NCBI GenBank assembly: GCA_026129385.1 | Contig: JAHCIE010000032.1 | Span: 1-17,529 of the forward strand | Reading direction: 5' to 3' | Source: Anaerolineae bacterium | Lineage (GTDB): Bacteria > Chloroflexota > Anaerolineae > Epilineales > JAHCIE01 | DNA length: 17,529 bases | In this document: positions 7,620 through 15,244 of the stretch, piece by piece | How positions within the stretch are numbered: position 1 is the stretch's first letter | Layout of the letters: every line of letters starts with the position of its first letter | The notes under the pieces: model-generated | The model's input: only the letters and a program-made list of their open reading frames with translations | Databases searched by the model: none | What the model was told of the DNA's origin: nothing | Made by a program: the position numbers and the translations under genes

Positions 7620-7636
7620 GGCTCCAAGGGGGAGGC

Positions 7637-8314
7637 TCAGCCCGGCTCGTGGGCGTCATCGTTGTACTGAATGATGGCGTTGAGGGGCTTGCGGTGAATG
7701 TCGGGCACGACGGCGTCGTCGGCTGGGTAGCCCAGGGGAATGACGACGAAGGGTCGCTCGTTGCCGGGCCGACGCAGTACGCTATTCAGGAAGCCCATGG
7801 GACTGGGGGTGTGGGTCAGGGTTACCAGGCCGGCCGTGTGTGCGGCAGCCAGGAACAGGCCGACGGCGATGCCTACCGACTCGTGGACGTAATAATGCTT
7901 GCGCACCTTGTCCCCAACGCGCTCGTAGTCGACACGAAAGACGACGACGATCACCGGCGCGTCCTCCAGGAATGGCTTGCGCCAGTCGGTGCCGAGGGGT
8001 TCCAGGTCGGCCAGCCATTCAGCGGTGGCGCGGTGGGCGTAGAACTCGCGCTCCTCGGCCTCGGCGGCCGCGCGTAGCCGCTGCTTGAGGTCGGCATCGG
8101 TAACGACGACGAAGCGCCACGGCTGCTGGTTCGCCCCGGAGGGCGCGGTCCCTGCCGCGTGGATGAGCGTCTCGACCAGGCCCGGCGGCAGCGGCTCCGA
8201 CGAGAACTGACGCACGGAGCGACGGCGGCGCAGGGTGGCGTAGAACGCCTCGGCACGGGCGAGGCTGTCGGCGGGCGAGAGGCGCTCGAAGGCGAGCGGG
8301 ATGAAGGGGGACAT
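7637..8314 (-). CDS. nitroreductase-fold flavoprotein closely resembling iodotyrosine deiodinase
   Basis: The 225-residue protein is an FMN enzyme of the nitroreductase superfamily. N-terminal RRRRSVRQF (29-37) and GTAPSGANQQPW (55-66) are the FMN-binding signatures. Beyond the superfamily level it matches vertebrate iodotyrosine deiodinase (IYD) as I recall that sequence: the active-site lid residues Glu157, Tyr161 and Lys182 of human IYD correspond to Glu88, Tyr92 and Lys113 here with identical spacing, followed by similar blocks (KPFLEDAP, GLVTLTHTP, VPDIHRKPL). IYD reductively removes halide from halotyrosines; bacterial homologues are known. The ATG at 8314 is preferred over upstream in-frame starts because AGGAGG lies just before it and a promoter lies within the longer frame. 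First gene of an operon with the thioesterase. The biological substrate is unproven. Confidence 0.88.
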   Translation of the reverse strand: MSPFIPLAFERLSPADSLARAEAFYATLRRRRSVRQFSSEPLPPGLVETLIHAAGTAPSGANQQPWRFVVVTDADLKQRLRAAAEAEEREFYAHRATAEWLADLEPLGTDWRKPFLEDAPVIVVVFRVDYERVGDKVRKHYYVHESVGIAVGLFLAAAHTAGLVTLTHTPSPMGFLNSVLRRPGNERPFVVIPLGYPADDAVVPDIHRKPLNAIIQYNDDAHEPG

Positions 8315-8337
8315 GCAACCTCCTGGATGGCCGTCCG

Positions 8338-8366
8338 ATTCTAGGCGCATCGGGGCCGGATGTCCA
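8338..8366 (-). promoter_or_regulatory. promoter of the deiodinase-like/thioesterase operon
   Basis: On the minus strand TGGACA (8366-8361) and TAGAAT (8343-8338) are 17 bases apart, giving a short leader to the ATG at 8314. This also supports the shorter start of that gene. Confidence 0.65.
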
Positions 8367-8451
8367 GATGAGGCGGCGGGCAGAGCGATGTCAGGACAAG
8401 ATGACCCTGCCCTCATGGAACTTCCCAAGGGGGTTGGAGCGCGGTGGGCGC

Positions 8452-8495
8452 CGAGGAAACGAAACAGGGTGGCGGCCTAACCTGCCCCACCCTGT
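8452..8495 (-). terminator. intrinsic terminator after the small beta-sandwich gene
   Basis: On the minus strand CCACCCTGT pairs with ACAGGGTGG (8487-8495 and 8464-8472 on the plus strand, 9 bp, 14-base loop). The minus-strand transcript then reads TTTCGTTTCC. It lies about 45 bases after the stop of the 74-residue gene. Confidence 0.65.
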
Positions 8496-8540
8496 CTGCC
8501 GAGCTTTGCTTGCAGGCCACTACTACACGCGCTAGCGTTC

Positions 8541-8765
8541 TCACACTTGAACGATAATCTGCCCCTCCAGGTAGCCGCGACGAACTTCACGTCCATCAAC
8601 GGAGATGGTGCCCGTTCCCGGACCTGTGTTGATATAGGCGGCCCCATCCCCGCCAGTTGTCGCGTTTGAGAAGGTGTCAAAGAAGCCGCCGCTTCCCCAG
8701 CTAATGTGGACGCGGGCATGACGGACTGGTTGCCCATGGTGGTCGAGCACGATGACGGTGATCAC
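8541..8765 (-). CDS. 74-residue protein with carboxypeptidase-regulatory/Ig-like beta-sandwich pattern
   Basis: A single small domain: an N-terminal strand ITVIVLD, then 'G.PV..A.V', a T..G.GAAYI segment, and GTISVDG...G.L.G..IVQV. This alternating pattern is typical of carboxypeptidase-regulatory-like (CarboxypepD_reg / Ig-like) folds. No signal peptide is present, so it is not obviously a fragment of a secreted protein. It starts with GTG at 8765, with GGAGG about nine bases upstream, 41 bases after the TPR gene on the same strand, and is followed by a terminator, so it looks like the second gene of that unit. Function unknown; an overlapping ORF in another frame (8477-8737) is less credible. 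Confidence 0.65.
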   Translation of the reverse strand: MITVIVLDHHGQPVRHARVHISWGSGGFFDTFSNATTGGDGAAYINTGPGTGTISVDGREVRRGYLEGQIIVQV

Positions 8766-8806
8766 GGTTCTGTCCTCCCTTGTAGCATGTAGCGATTGTG
8801 GACGGG

Positions 8807-9760
8807 CTACTTGCGCCCGAAGCTCTCGTCGTACGACTGCTTGGCCATGGTGCCGACGGTAGCCGCGCCAATCGCGCCAGCGAGGAGTGCCCCTTTAGCC
8901 AGTCTGGCTCTCGCCTGAGCCTGGCTGTTTCGCTGGCGGGTTCGGTAGTATTCCTCGAAGCCCGGGTACTGCGCGCTGAAAGTGGCTAACTTGTCCTGCT
9001 TGGAGTGGCTGCTGAGCCGCACCGAGCGGATAACTTCATAGAAAAACCACCCTATGCCCAGCGCTATGAGACCGTAAGATACGGTGACTGAGAAGTTGGA
9101 CACACCTAACGGGACGAAGAGAACCACCGACATGACAAAGATGAGCGCTAGTGGCCCGAGACAGCCCCTATTTCTAAAGGGGACACCTGCATCAACTCCC
9201 TTGGCCAGGTCTGCGTACTGCTCCGCATTCACTTCGGCCCAAACCTCGGCTGGTATGGTGACGCCGGCCTGCTGCGCCCGTTTCAAGTCGCCCTCCGCCT
9301 GCTTCTGGCGCCCTGTGAAGAAGTAGAAGAGGCCGCGTTTGGCATAGATGCCTCCGGGCGCGTCTGTTCCTCGCCCCTCGTAGAGGTTGACGGCGTAATT
9401 CAGGTCGGTCTCGGCCGCTTCGAGCAAGCGCGGATTGTTGTCCGCATGCCCCTTCATCATGTAGCACGCGCCGCGCTCCATGTAGCAGGTCGCTACGTCG
9501 TCCACTGTTTCCGGAGTCGAAGGTAGGATGGCCAGAGCGCGATTGTAATCGGCGATCGCCTCTGAGTAGTCTTCCTTCTTCTGGCGCGTCTGCCCTCGCG
9601 CACAATAAGCCAGACCCAATTGCTGATTCCACTCTGGGCCTGGCGGCTGCTGCTCGAACAGACGAATGACCTGGTTGATCTCAGCAATCGCCTGATCGAA
9701 GTTCCCGCTCTCGTAGGCTGCGGTGCTTAGCTCCATATGAACGGCTGCATTATTCAACAT
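8807..9760 (-). CDS. TPR-repeat membrane protein of unknown function
   Basis: The 317-residue protein has N-terminal tetratricopeptide repeats (about residues 5-165; clear units around AAYESGNFDQAIAEINQVI and EDYSEAIADYNRALAI), two membrane helices (about 201-218 and 225-243), a short basic, helical cytoplasmic part, and a weaker hydrophobic Ala/Gly-rich stretch (287-304) near the C-terminus. TPRs mediate protein-protein contacts; no enzymatic domain is visible. The ATG at 9760 is chosen because GGGGGGA lies about seven bases upstream; a TTG at 9775 would overlap that site. It has its own strong promoter and probably shares a transcript with the 74-residue gene. Confidence 0.8.
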   Translation of the reverse strand: MLNNAAVHMELSTAAYESGNFDQAIAEINQVIRLFEQQPPGPEWNQQLGLAYCARGQTRQKKEDYSEAIADYNRALAILPSTPETVDDVATCYMERGACYMMKGHADNNPRLLEAAETDLNYAVNLYEGRGTDAPGGIYAKRGLFYFFTGRQKQAEGDLKRAQQAGVTIPAEVWAEVNAEQYADLAKGVDAGVPFRNRGCLGPLALIFVMSVVLFVPLGVSNFSVTVSYGLIALGIGWFFYEVIRSVRLSSHSKQDKLATFSAQYPGFEEYYRTRQRNSQAQARARLAKGALLAGAIGAATVGTMAKQSYDESFGRK

Positions 9761-9815
9761 TGTTTGTCCCCCCAATATCAGCTAATGGGACACATCGTCC
9801 AGTGTCTTGCTGTCT

Positions 9816-9844
9816 ATGATACCCCCCCGCATCAAAGGTGTCAA
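9816..9844 (-). promoter_or_regulatory. promoter of the TPR gene
   Basis: On the minus strand a perfect TTGACA (9844-9839) and TATCAT (9821-9816) are 17 bases apart; the spacer includes a run of seven G. The leader would be about 48 bases. An inverted repeat GACAC/GTGTC (9789-9793 and 9802-9806) lies just inside the transcript and could be an operator. Confidence 0.75.
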
Positions 9845-9898
9845 GGGGTGCGAGCGGGAAACTGGGTGGAGGTTTCGCTACGAAGGCGAAGGAAGAGG

Positions 9899-9928
9899 TT
9901 GGACGGGGCGACGGGTGACGCTTATAAT
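9899..9928 (+). promoter_or_regulatory. promoter of the antitoxin gene
   Basis: TTGGAC (9899-9904) and TATAAT (9923-9928) are 18 bases apart, diverging from the TPR promoter. A small inverted repeat TTCGC/GCGAA (9874-9878 and 9886-9890) lies just upstream of the -35; antitoxins of this type usually autoregulate through palindromes, so it is a candidate operator. Confidence 0.7.
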
Positions 9929-9965
9929 GGGAGTGGGACGTTGTTACTGCCTTGAGGAGGCTGTC

Positions 9966-10229
9966 ATGAATGCCCAACGGGTAGAGGCGCAGATCGTCGA
10001 AGTCTTGCGGACACTACCAAGTTCGCGTCAGGCGGAAGTGCTAGACTTCGCCCTCTTCCTGCGCGCTCAGCAGATGCGGGCCCTCGCGGATGATGAGCGT
10101 CGTGCGGTGCTGGCAGAGATGCGAGCGGCCTTTGCAAATGTCTCGCCCGACGAGATTGAGCGGCAAGTCGACCGTGCTGTCGCTGAGGTTCGAGAAGAGT
10201 ACCAAGTGCGCCCGGCGGATGACGCGTGA
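9966..10229 (+). CDS. VapB-like antitoxin (DUF2281-type N-terminus)
   Basis: The 87-residue protein starts with a helical segment of the type VEVLRTLPSSRQAEVLDFALFLR, characteristic of small DUF2281-like antitoxins paired with PIN toxins. The charged C-terminal half (ANVSPDEIERQVDRAVAEVREEY) would wrap the toxin. The ATG at 9966 is preceded by AGGAGG at 9955-9960; the longer in-frame opening from 9807 would run through the promoter. Its stop overlaps the start of the PIN fragment by one base (TGATG), the usual toxin-antitoxin arrangement. The frame is intact although the partner is not, so it may be decaying or may act on another toxin. Confidence 0.75.
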   Translation: MNAQRVEAQIVEVLRTLPSSRQAEVLDFALFLRAQQMRALADDERRAVLAEMRAAFANVSPDEIERQVDRAVAEVREEYQVRPADDA

Positions 10230-10378
10230 TGCTGAGGGTGGTGCTGGACACGAACGCCCTCGCGTCTGGAGCCATCGCCAATGAAGGCACAATGAAGCGC
10301 CTCATGGATGCCTGGCAGGCTGATGCGTATCAGTTGCACACCACGCCTTCTGTAGAGTGTTGGAGGAGCGTGGGCTGA
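10229..10378 (+). pseudogene. truncated PIN-domain (VapC-like) toxin
   Basis: A 49-codon frame begins at the ATG overlapping the antitoxin stop and reads MLRVVLDTNALASGAIA..., the first strand of a PIN ribonuclease domain with its first catalytic aspartate (Asp7), followed by a helix typical of the family. After about residue 38 the similarity stops and the frame ends at TGA 10376-10378, whereas such toxins have about 130-150 residues. The other conserved acidic residues are missing, so nuclease activity is not expected. In the +2 frame the bases just before the end read VLEERGLI followed by TGA (10381-10383), which resembles a toxin C-terminus and hints at an internal deletion. Confidence 0.7.
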
Positions 10379-10414
10379 TCTGACGCCCCTAGCCCTGTGC
10401 CATGAAAACAACCA

Positions 10415-10448
10415 GAAGGACCAACGGGCCAGCCGCCGTTGGTCCTTC
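10415..10448. terminator. bidirectional terminator between the toxin remnant and gltB
   Basis: GAAGGACCAACGG (10415-10427) and CCGTTGGTCCTTC (10436-10448) form a perfect 13-bp stem with an eight-base loop. The minus-strand exit reads TGGTTGTTTTCA and the plus-strand exit GTCTTTCGTCC, both T-rich. It lies 28 bases beyond the gltB stop. Confidence 0.85.
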
Positions 10449-10475
10449 GTCTTTCGTCCTCGGTCGGGTCGCCGC

Positions 10476-13400
10476 CTACCCCACGCGGCGGCCCATGACG
10501 ACGCTGGCGACGGCGGTCAGGCCGCCATCGGTGCTGGGCCAGTCGGCATGGGTTCCTTCGTCCTCGTTCATCTGGCGGCCGGCGGTCTCCTTCGGCGCGA
10601 TCTTCCAGAACTTGTCGCGGGTCTCTGACCAGCGGGCCAGCAGCCGCCACGCCAGCGGGCTTTCGGTGCGCTCGAAGTGCTGCTTGAGCAGCGAGCGCAC
10701 CGCCAGCACGTCGTCGGACTTTTCCAACCGCTCCAGGCGCACCAGTTGGCTGTTGAGGCGGGCCGGGAAGGCGGCTTCCTCGTCGAGGATGTAGGCGACG
10801 CCGCCGGTCATGCCCGCGCCGAAGTTGCGGCCGGTGGGGCCGAGGACGAGCACGACGCCGCCGGTCATGTACTCGCAGCCGTGGTCGCCGACGCCCTCGA
10901 CGACGGCCACCGCGCCGGAGTTGCGGACGGCGAAGCGCTCGCCCGCGCGGCCCGCTGCGTAGAGCGCGCCGCCGGTTGCGCCGTACAGGCATGTATTGCC
11001 GACGATGGTGTTCTGGCTCCACTCGTAGGTGGCGCGCGGGCTGGGACGGATGGCGATCTCACCGCCGCTGAGGCCCTTGCCCACATAGTCGTTGGCCTCG
11101 CCGGTCACGCGCAGGACCATGCCCTCGATGCCAAACGCGCCGAAGCTCTGGCCCGCTGTGCCCTCGAAGTCGAGGCGGACGGTGCCCGGCGGCAGGCCGT
11201 CGTCGCCGCAGCGGCGGGCGATCTCGCCGGCCAGGGTCGCGCCGATGGTGCGCTCGGTATTGGCGATGCGGTAGCGGAGGTGGACAGGGGCCTCGCGGTC
11301 CAGGGCGCACGCCGCGTCATCGACCAGGGTCTGTTGCAAGCCATCGGGAGCCGGCGGGTCCAGGTCAGGGCGCGGGACGTGGCGCGTGGGGCGCAGGGAG
11401 TGGGGGTCAACCATCTCCAGCACCGGCGATAGGTCGAGCAGGTCGGCAGCGGCCAGGCCCGTTTGGGTCTGACGCAACAGGTCGGTGCGGCCGATGATCT
11501 CGTCCAGGGAGCGAGCGCCCATCTCGGCCAGCAATTCGCGCACCTCGTGGGCGAGGTAGAGGAAGTAGGCCATCACCATCTCCGGCGTGCCGGGGAACTT
11601 GGCGCGCAGGGCCGGATCCTGGGTGGCGATGCCCACGGGGCAGGTATTGGTGTGGCAGGCGCGAGCCATCAGGCAGCCCGCCGCGACGAGGGCGAGTGTG
11701 CCGAAGGAGAACTCGTCCGCGCCGAGCAGGGCGGCGATGATGACGTCACGGCCGGTGCGCAGGCCGCCATCGGTGCGCAGGCTGGCGCGGTCGCGCAGGC
11801 CATTGATGAGTAGGGTCTGTTGGGTCTCGGCGAGACCGATCTCCCAGGGCAGGCCCGCGTTCTTGATGGACGATAGGGGCGACGCGCCGGTGCCGCCAGA
11901 GTGGCCCGATACGACGACGACGTCCGCGCCACCCTTGACGACGCCGGCAGCAATGGTACCCACACCCGACTGGGCCACGAGCTTGACGCTGATGCGGGCG
12001 CGGGGGTTGATCTGGCGCAGGTCGAAGATGAGCTGGGCCAGGTCCTCGATGGAGTAGATGTCGTGGTGGGGCGGCGGCGAGATGAGGGCCACGCCGGGCA
12101 TGGTATGGCGGATGCGGGCGATCTCGACGGTGACCTTGTGCCCGGGCAACTGACCGCCCTCGCCGGGCTTCGACCCCTGGGCCATCTTGATTTGTAGTTC
12201 GTCGGCGTTGATGAGATAGGAGGGCGTGACGCCAAACCTACCGCTGGCGACCTGCTTGATGCCGCTGTTGGCCTCGGTCCCGTAGCGGGTAGGAATCTCG
12301 CCGCCTTCGCCGGAGTTGCTCAGGCCGCCCAAGCGGGTCATGGCCGTCGCCACTGTCCCGTGGGCCTCGGGGCTAAGCGCGCCGATGGACATGGCTGCCG
12401 AGGAGAAGCGGCGCAGAATAGCGTTCACCGGCTCGACCTCGTCTAGCGGGATCGAGGGGCGCGTCTTCCACTCCATCAAGTCGCGCGGCTCAGCGGGACG
12501 TGGGGGGCGGCTAACCATGCTGGAGAAGACCTTGTACAGGCGGTAGCCTTCATTGAACTCGCCGTTGAGCGCGCCAGGGTAGGTGACGGCCTTCTGAAGC
12601 GCCTGGACTGAGGCGGGGTTGATAGCGTGGTACTCGCCGCCCTTCTTGAACTTGTAAAAGCCAGGGTTGTCGAGCTTGACGTCCTCACCAGCGAGGGCGA
12701 ACGCGCTCTTGTGAAGCTGCAACTGTCGGTCGCCGAGGGTGCGGAAGCTGACGCCGCCGGTGCGGCAGGGGGTATGGGTGAAGCAGCGCTCGACGACTTC
12801 GGTATCGAGGCCGATAGCCTCGAAGATCTGCGCGCCGCAGTAGGCATCCACGGTGGCGATGCCCATCTTGCTCATGATCTTGAGCACGCCCTTTTCGGCG
12901 GCGTGGATGAATGCTTCGCCCGCCTTGGCCGGGTCGACGCCCTTGTTGCGCAGGTGGCCGTCTTCGGCAATATGGCGCGCCGTGGCGAGGGCGAGATAGG
13001 GGTTCACGGCGTTGGCCCCGTAGCCGATGAGAGTCGCCAGATGGTGCACCTCGCGCGCCTCGCCAGTCTCGACGACGAGGGAGGCGCGCATGCGCAGCCC
13101 CTGGCGCAGCAGGGCGTGATGAACCGCGCCGACAGCCAGCAGCATGGGGATCGGGGCGTAGTGGCGATCGACGCCACGGTCGGAGATGATGACGATGCCC
13201 TTGCCCTCCTTGACGGCCTGGATGGCCTGGGAGCACATGGCAGCGACCGACCGCTCCAGGCTGTCGCTACCCACATCTACCTTGAACAGAGCGCGCACGG
13301 TCACGCTCTGGAAGGCCTCATCGGGGTGACAGCGCAGGGTGGCGACCTGCTCGTCGGTCAGGAAGGGCGTGTCGAGGTGCAGCAGGTGGGCATGCTCCGG

Positions 13401-15080
13401 TCCCTCGCCCAGGATATTCGGGCGACGGCCCAGGCGCGCGCACAGCGACATCACCTGCTCCTCGCGCAGGGGGTCGATGGGCGGGTTAGTAACCTCGGCG
13501 AAACGCTGCTTGAAGTAGTTGTACAGGGGGCGGTATTTGTCGGACAGCACGGCGTGGGGCGTATCATCCCCCATGCTCCCCACGGCTTCGGCGGCGTCCT
13601 GCACCATCGGGCGCAGCACGGCGGTCAACTCCTCAGAGGTGTACCCGAAGGCCGCCTGGAGGGTGGTCAGCGTGCCCTCGCCCAGGGGCAGGGGTTCGCA
13701 GTCCGTCTCGCGGAGGCGCTCAGTCCCAGCGCGGACCCAGTCGCCGTAGGGTTGGCGGGTGGCCAACTCGTCCTTGAGGGCCTCGTTGTGGAGGATGGCG
13801 TGGCGCGCGGTGTCAACGACGATGATCTGGCCGGGGCCGAGCTTACCCTTATGGGCGATGCGCTCTTCGGCGATGGGCAGCACGCCCGCCTCAGAGGCGG
13901 CTACGACCAGGCCGTCATGGGTCACTACGAAGCGCGCCGGACGGAGGCCATTGCGGTCCAAGAGCGTGCCGACGACTGTGCCGTCGGTGAAGGTGAGGGC
14001 GGCGGGGCCGTCCCACGGCTCCATCATGCCGGCATGGTAGGCATAGAAATCGCGCCAGGCGGGTGGCAGATCGAGCTTCTCCCAGGCCTCGGGGACGAGC
14101 ATCATGAGGGCGTGGGGCATCGCGCGGCCCGACAGGTTGAGCATCTCCAGAGCGTTGTCGAGCATGGCCGAGTCGGAGCCGCTCAGGTCGATGACTGGCT
14201 TGAGGAGGTTGATGCTTGCGCCCCAGACGGGGGAGGCCAGGTCGGCCTCGCGGGCGCGCATCCAGTTGATGTTGCCTTGCAGGGTATTGATCTCGCCGTT
14301 GTGACATACACCGCGAAACGGTTGAGCGCGTTCCCAGTTGGGGAAGGTGTTGGTGCTGTAGCGTTGGTGGAAGACGGTGATGGCGGTTTCGTAGTCGGGG
14401 TTTTGCAAGTCGAGGTAGAATTCGGGCAGTTGGGGGGCGACGAAGAGACCCTTATAGACAATAGTGCGACAGCTCATCGAGGGGACGTAGAAGCCCTGGA
14501 TGCCCTCGCGCTGCGCCTGCGCCTCGATGTCGCGGCGGGCCAGGTACAGGGCGCGCTCGAACTCCATCTGGCTCTTACAGTGGGCGGGGCGCTCGATGAG
14601 GGCGTGCTGGATGTCGGGGCGGGTATCGGCGGCGCGCTGGCCCAGGGCGGCAACGTTGATGGGGACCGGCCGCCAGCCGAGGAAGGGCAGCTCGTGGCGC
14701 TCCAGCGTGGCCTCGATGATGTCACGACAGCGGCCCTGCTCGGCCCACTTGCGGCGCGGCAGGAAGAAGACCCCGACGGCCAGGTCGTCGGGCGAGCCGC
14801 CCCAGCCCAGGCGGGCGGCCTCGCGGCCCAGCAGCTTGCGCGGCAGCTGCGTCAGGATGCCTGCGCCGTCACCGGTCTTGCCATCGGCGGCCACGGCCCC
14901 ACGGTGGGCCAGGTTGCTCAATGCCTGTAGGCCCTGGCTGAGGATGGCGTGACTGGCGCGGCCTTCGACATCGGCGACGAAGCCGATGCCGCAGGCGTCG
15001 TGCTCGAACCAGGGATCATACAGGGTACGGCGTAGGATGCTCTGGTCAGGGGTGTGGGGCAGAGTCTGATGCGGGTCCAT
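10476..15080 (-). CDS. gltB: glutamate synthase large subunit
   Basis: The 1534-residue protein catalyses the amidotransferase and synthase steps of GOGAT: ammonia from glutamine is channelled to 2-oxoglutarate to give two glutamates. The class II glutaminase domain starts at DACGIGF, where Cys30 would become the N-terminal nucleophile after propeptide removal. The FMN/synthase domain carries SGEGGE and the 3Fe-4S ligands Cys1136, Cys1142 and Cys1147 (C-x5-C-x4-C, inside CLMARACHTNTCPVG). The C-terminal beta-helix contains the repeated GGxxxxxG pattern of the GXGXG domain. The length matches bacterial large subunits. The ATG at 15080 follows AGGAG with good spacing; an upstream in-frame ATG at 15104 would sit in the T run of the leader hairpin. 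No gltD-like small subunit is adjacent within the window, so electron delivery must come from elsewhere, or the enzyme may use ferredoxin. Confidence 0.97.
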   Translation of the reverse strand: MDPHQTLPHTPDQSILRRTLYDPWFEHDACGIGFVADVEGRASHAILSQGLQALSNLAHRGAVAADGKTGDGAGILTQLPRKLLGREAARLGWGGSPDDLAVGVFFLPRRKWAEQGRCRDIIEATLERHELPFLGWRPVPINVAALGQRAADTRPDIQHALIERPAHCKSQMEFERALYLARRDIEAQAQREGIQGFYVPSMSCRTIVYKGLFVAPQLPEFYLDLQNPDYETAITVFHQRYSTNTFPNWERAQPFRGVCHNGEINTLQGNINWMRAREADLASPVWGASINLLKPVIDLSGSDSAMLDNALEMLNLSGRAMPHALMMLVPEAWEKLDLPPAWRDFYAYHAGMMEPWDGPAALTFTDGTVVGTLLDRNGLRPARFVVTHDGLVVAASEAGVLPIAEERIAHKGKLGPGQIIVVDTARHAILHNEALKDELATRQPYGDWVRAGTERLRETDCEPLPLGEGTLTTLQAAFGYTSEELTAVLRPMVQDAAEAVGSMGDDTPHAVLSDKYRPLYNYFKQRFAEVTNPPIDPLREEQVMSLCARLGRRPNILGEGPEHAHLLHLDTPFLTDEQVATLRCHPDEAFQSVTVRALFKVDVGSDSLERSVAAMCSQAIQAVKEGKGIVIISDRGVDRHYAPIPMLLAVGAVHHALLRQGLRMRASLVVETGEAREVHHLATLIGYGANAVNPYLALATARHIAEDGHLRNKGVDPAKAGEAFIHAAEKGVLKIMSKMGIATVDAYCGAQIFEAIGLDTEVVERCFTHTPCRTGGVSFRTLGDRQLQLHKSAFALAGEDVKLDNPGFYKFKKGGEYHAINPASVQALQKAVTYPGALNGEFNEGYRLYKVFSSMVSRPPRPAEPRDLMEWKTRPSIPLDEVEPVNAILRRFSSAAMSIGALSPEAHGTVATAMTRLGGLSNSGEGGEIPTRYGTEANSGIKQVASGRFGVTPSYLINADELQIKMAQGSKPGEGGQLPGHKVTVEIARIRHTMPGVALISPPPHHDIYSIEDLAQLIFDLRQINPRARISVKLVAQSGVGTIAAGVVKGGADVVVVSGHSGGTGASPLSSIKNAGLPWEIGLAETQQTLLINGLRDRASLRTDGGLRTGRDVIIAALLGADEFSFGTLALVAAGCLMARACHTNTCPVGIATQDPALRAKFPGTPEMVMAYFLYLAHEVRELLAEMGARSLDEIIGRTDLLRQTQTGLAAADLLDLSPVLEMVDPHSLRPTRHVPRPDLDPPAPDGLQQTLVDDAACALDREAPVHLRYRIANTERTIGATLAGEIARRCGDDGLPPGTVRLDFEGTAGQSFGAFGIEGMVLRVTGEANDYVGKGLSGGEIAIRPSPRATYEWSQNTIVGNTCLYGATGGALYAAGRAGERFAVRNSGAVAVVEGVGDHGCEYMTGGVVLVLGPTGRNFGAGMTGGVAYILDEEAAFPARLNSQLVRLERLEKSDDVLAVRSLLKQHFERTESPLAWRLLARWSETRDKFWKIAPKETAGRQMNEDEGTHADWPSTDGGLTAVASVVMGRRVG

Positions 15081-15093
15081 GCGTCGCTCCTGT

Positions 15094-15151
15094 AAAAAAG
15101 ACAAGGCCGCCGGGCGCGCAGGGAGTGCGCGCAGGCGACCGTCAGCGTCGC
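15094..15151 (-). promoter_or_regulatory. candidate transcription attenuator in the gltB leader
   Basis: On the minus strand GGTCGCC (15140-15134) pairs with GGCGGCC (15111-15105) with one G-U. A nested GCGCGC/GCGCGC stem (15132-15127 and 15119-15114) closes a seven-base loop. The transcript then reads TTGTC and six T (15099-15094), immediately followed by the Shine-Dalgarno. An alternative hairpin, GCGAC/GTCGC (15151-15147 and 15139-15135), uses the same bases as the left arm of the terminator, so the two exclude each other. I recognise no known riboswitch or T-box signature. Confidence 0.6.
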
Positions 15152-15157
15152 GGATCA

Positions 15158-15173
15158 GTCTCAGCGGGGAGAC
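15158..15173 (-). promoter_or_regulatory. small leader hairpin upstream of the attenuator
   Basis: GTCTC and GAGAC (15173-15169 and 15162-15158 on the minus strand) can form a 5-bp stem with a six-base loop in the gltB leader. Upstream of it the leader contains a two-codon ATG-TAC-TAA frame, too short to be a sensing leader peptide. Together with the attenuator this accounts for much of the 339-base gap between gltB and padR. Confidence 0.35.
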
Positions 15174-15244
15174 GTTAGTACATCAAGGGAACTTCTCTCA
15201 ATCCACAGCGATTCTGCCTGGCCTGGGGGCGAAATTGTTCGGTC

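Noticed and set aside
9807..9965. N-terminal extension of the antitoxin frame
   Set aside because: It would span the -35/-10 elements; the ATG at 9966 has an AGGAGG site.
12627..14930. 767-codon open frame on the plus strand opposite gltB
   Set aside because: It lies entirely inside gltB, has no recognisable domain, and its Gly/Ala/Val/Gln-rich composition is what the codon bias of the real gene produces on the opposite strand.
15188..15196. Possible leader peptide in the gltB leader
   Set aside because: The frame is ATG-TAC-TAA, only two codons, with no Glu, Gln or other informative residues.
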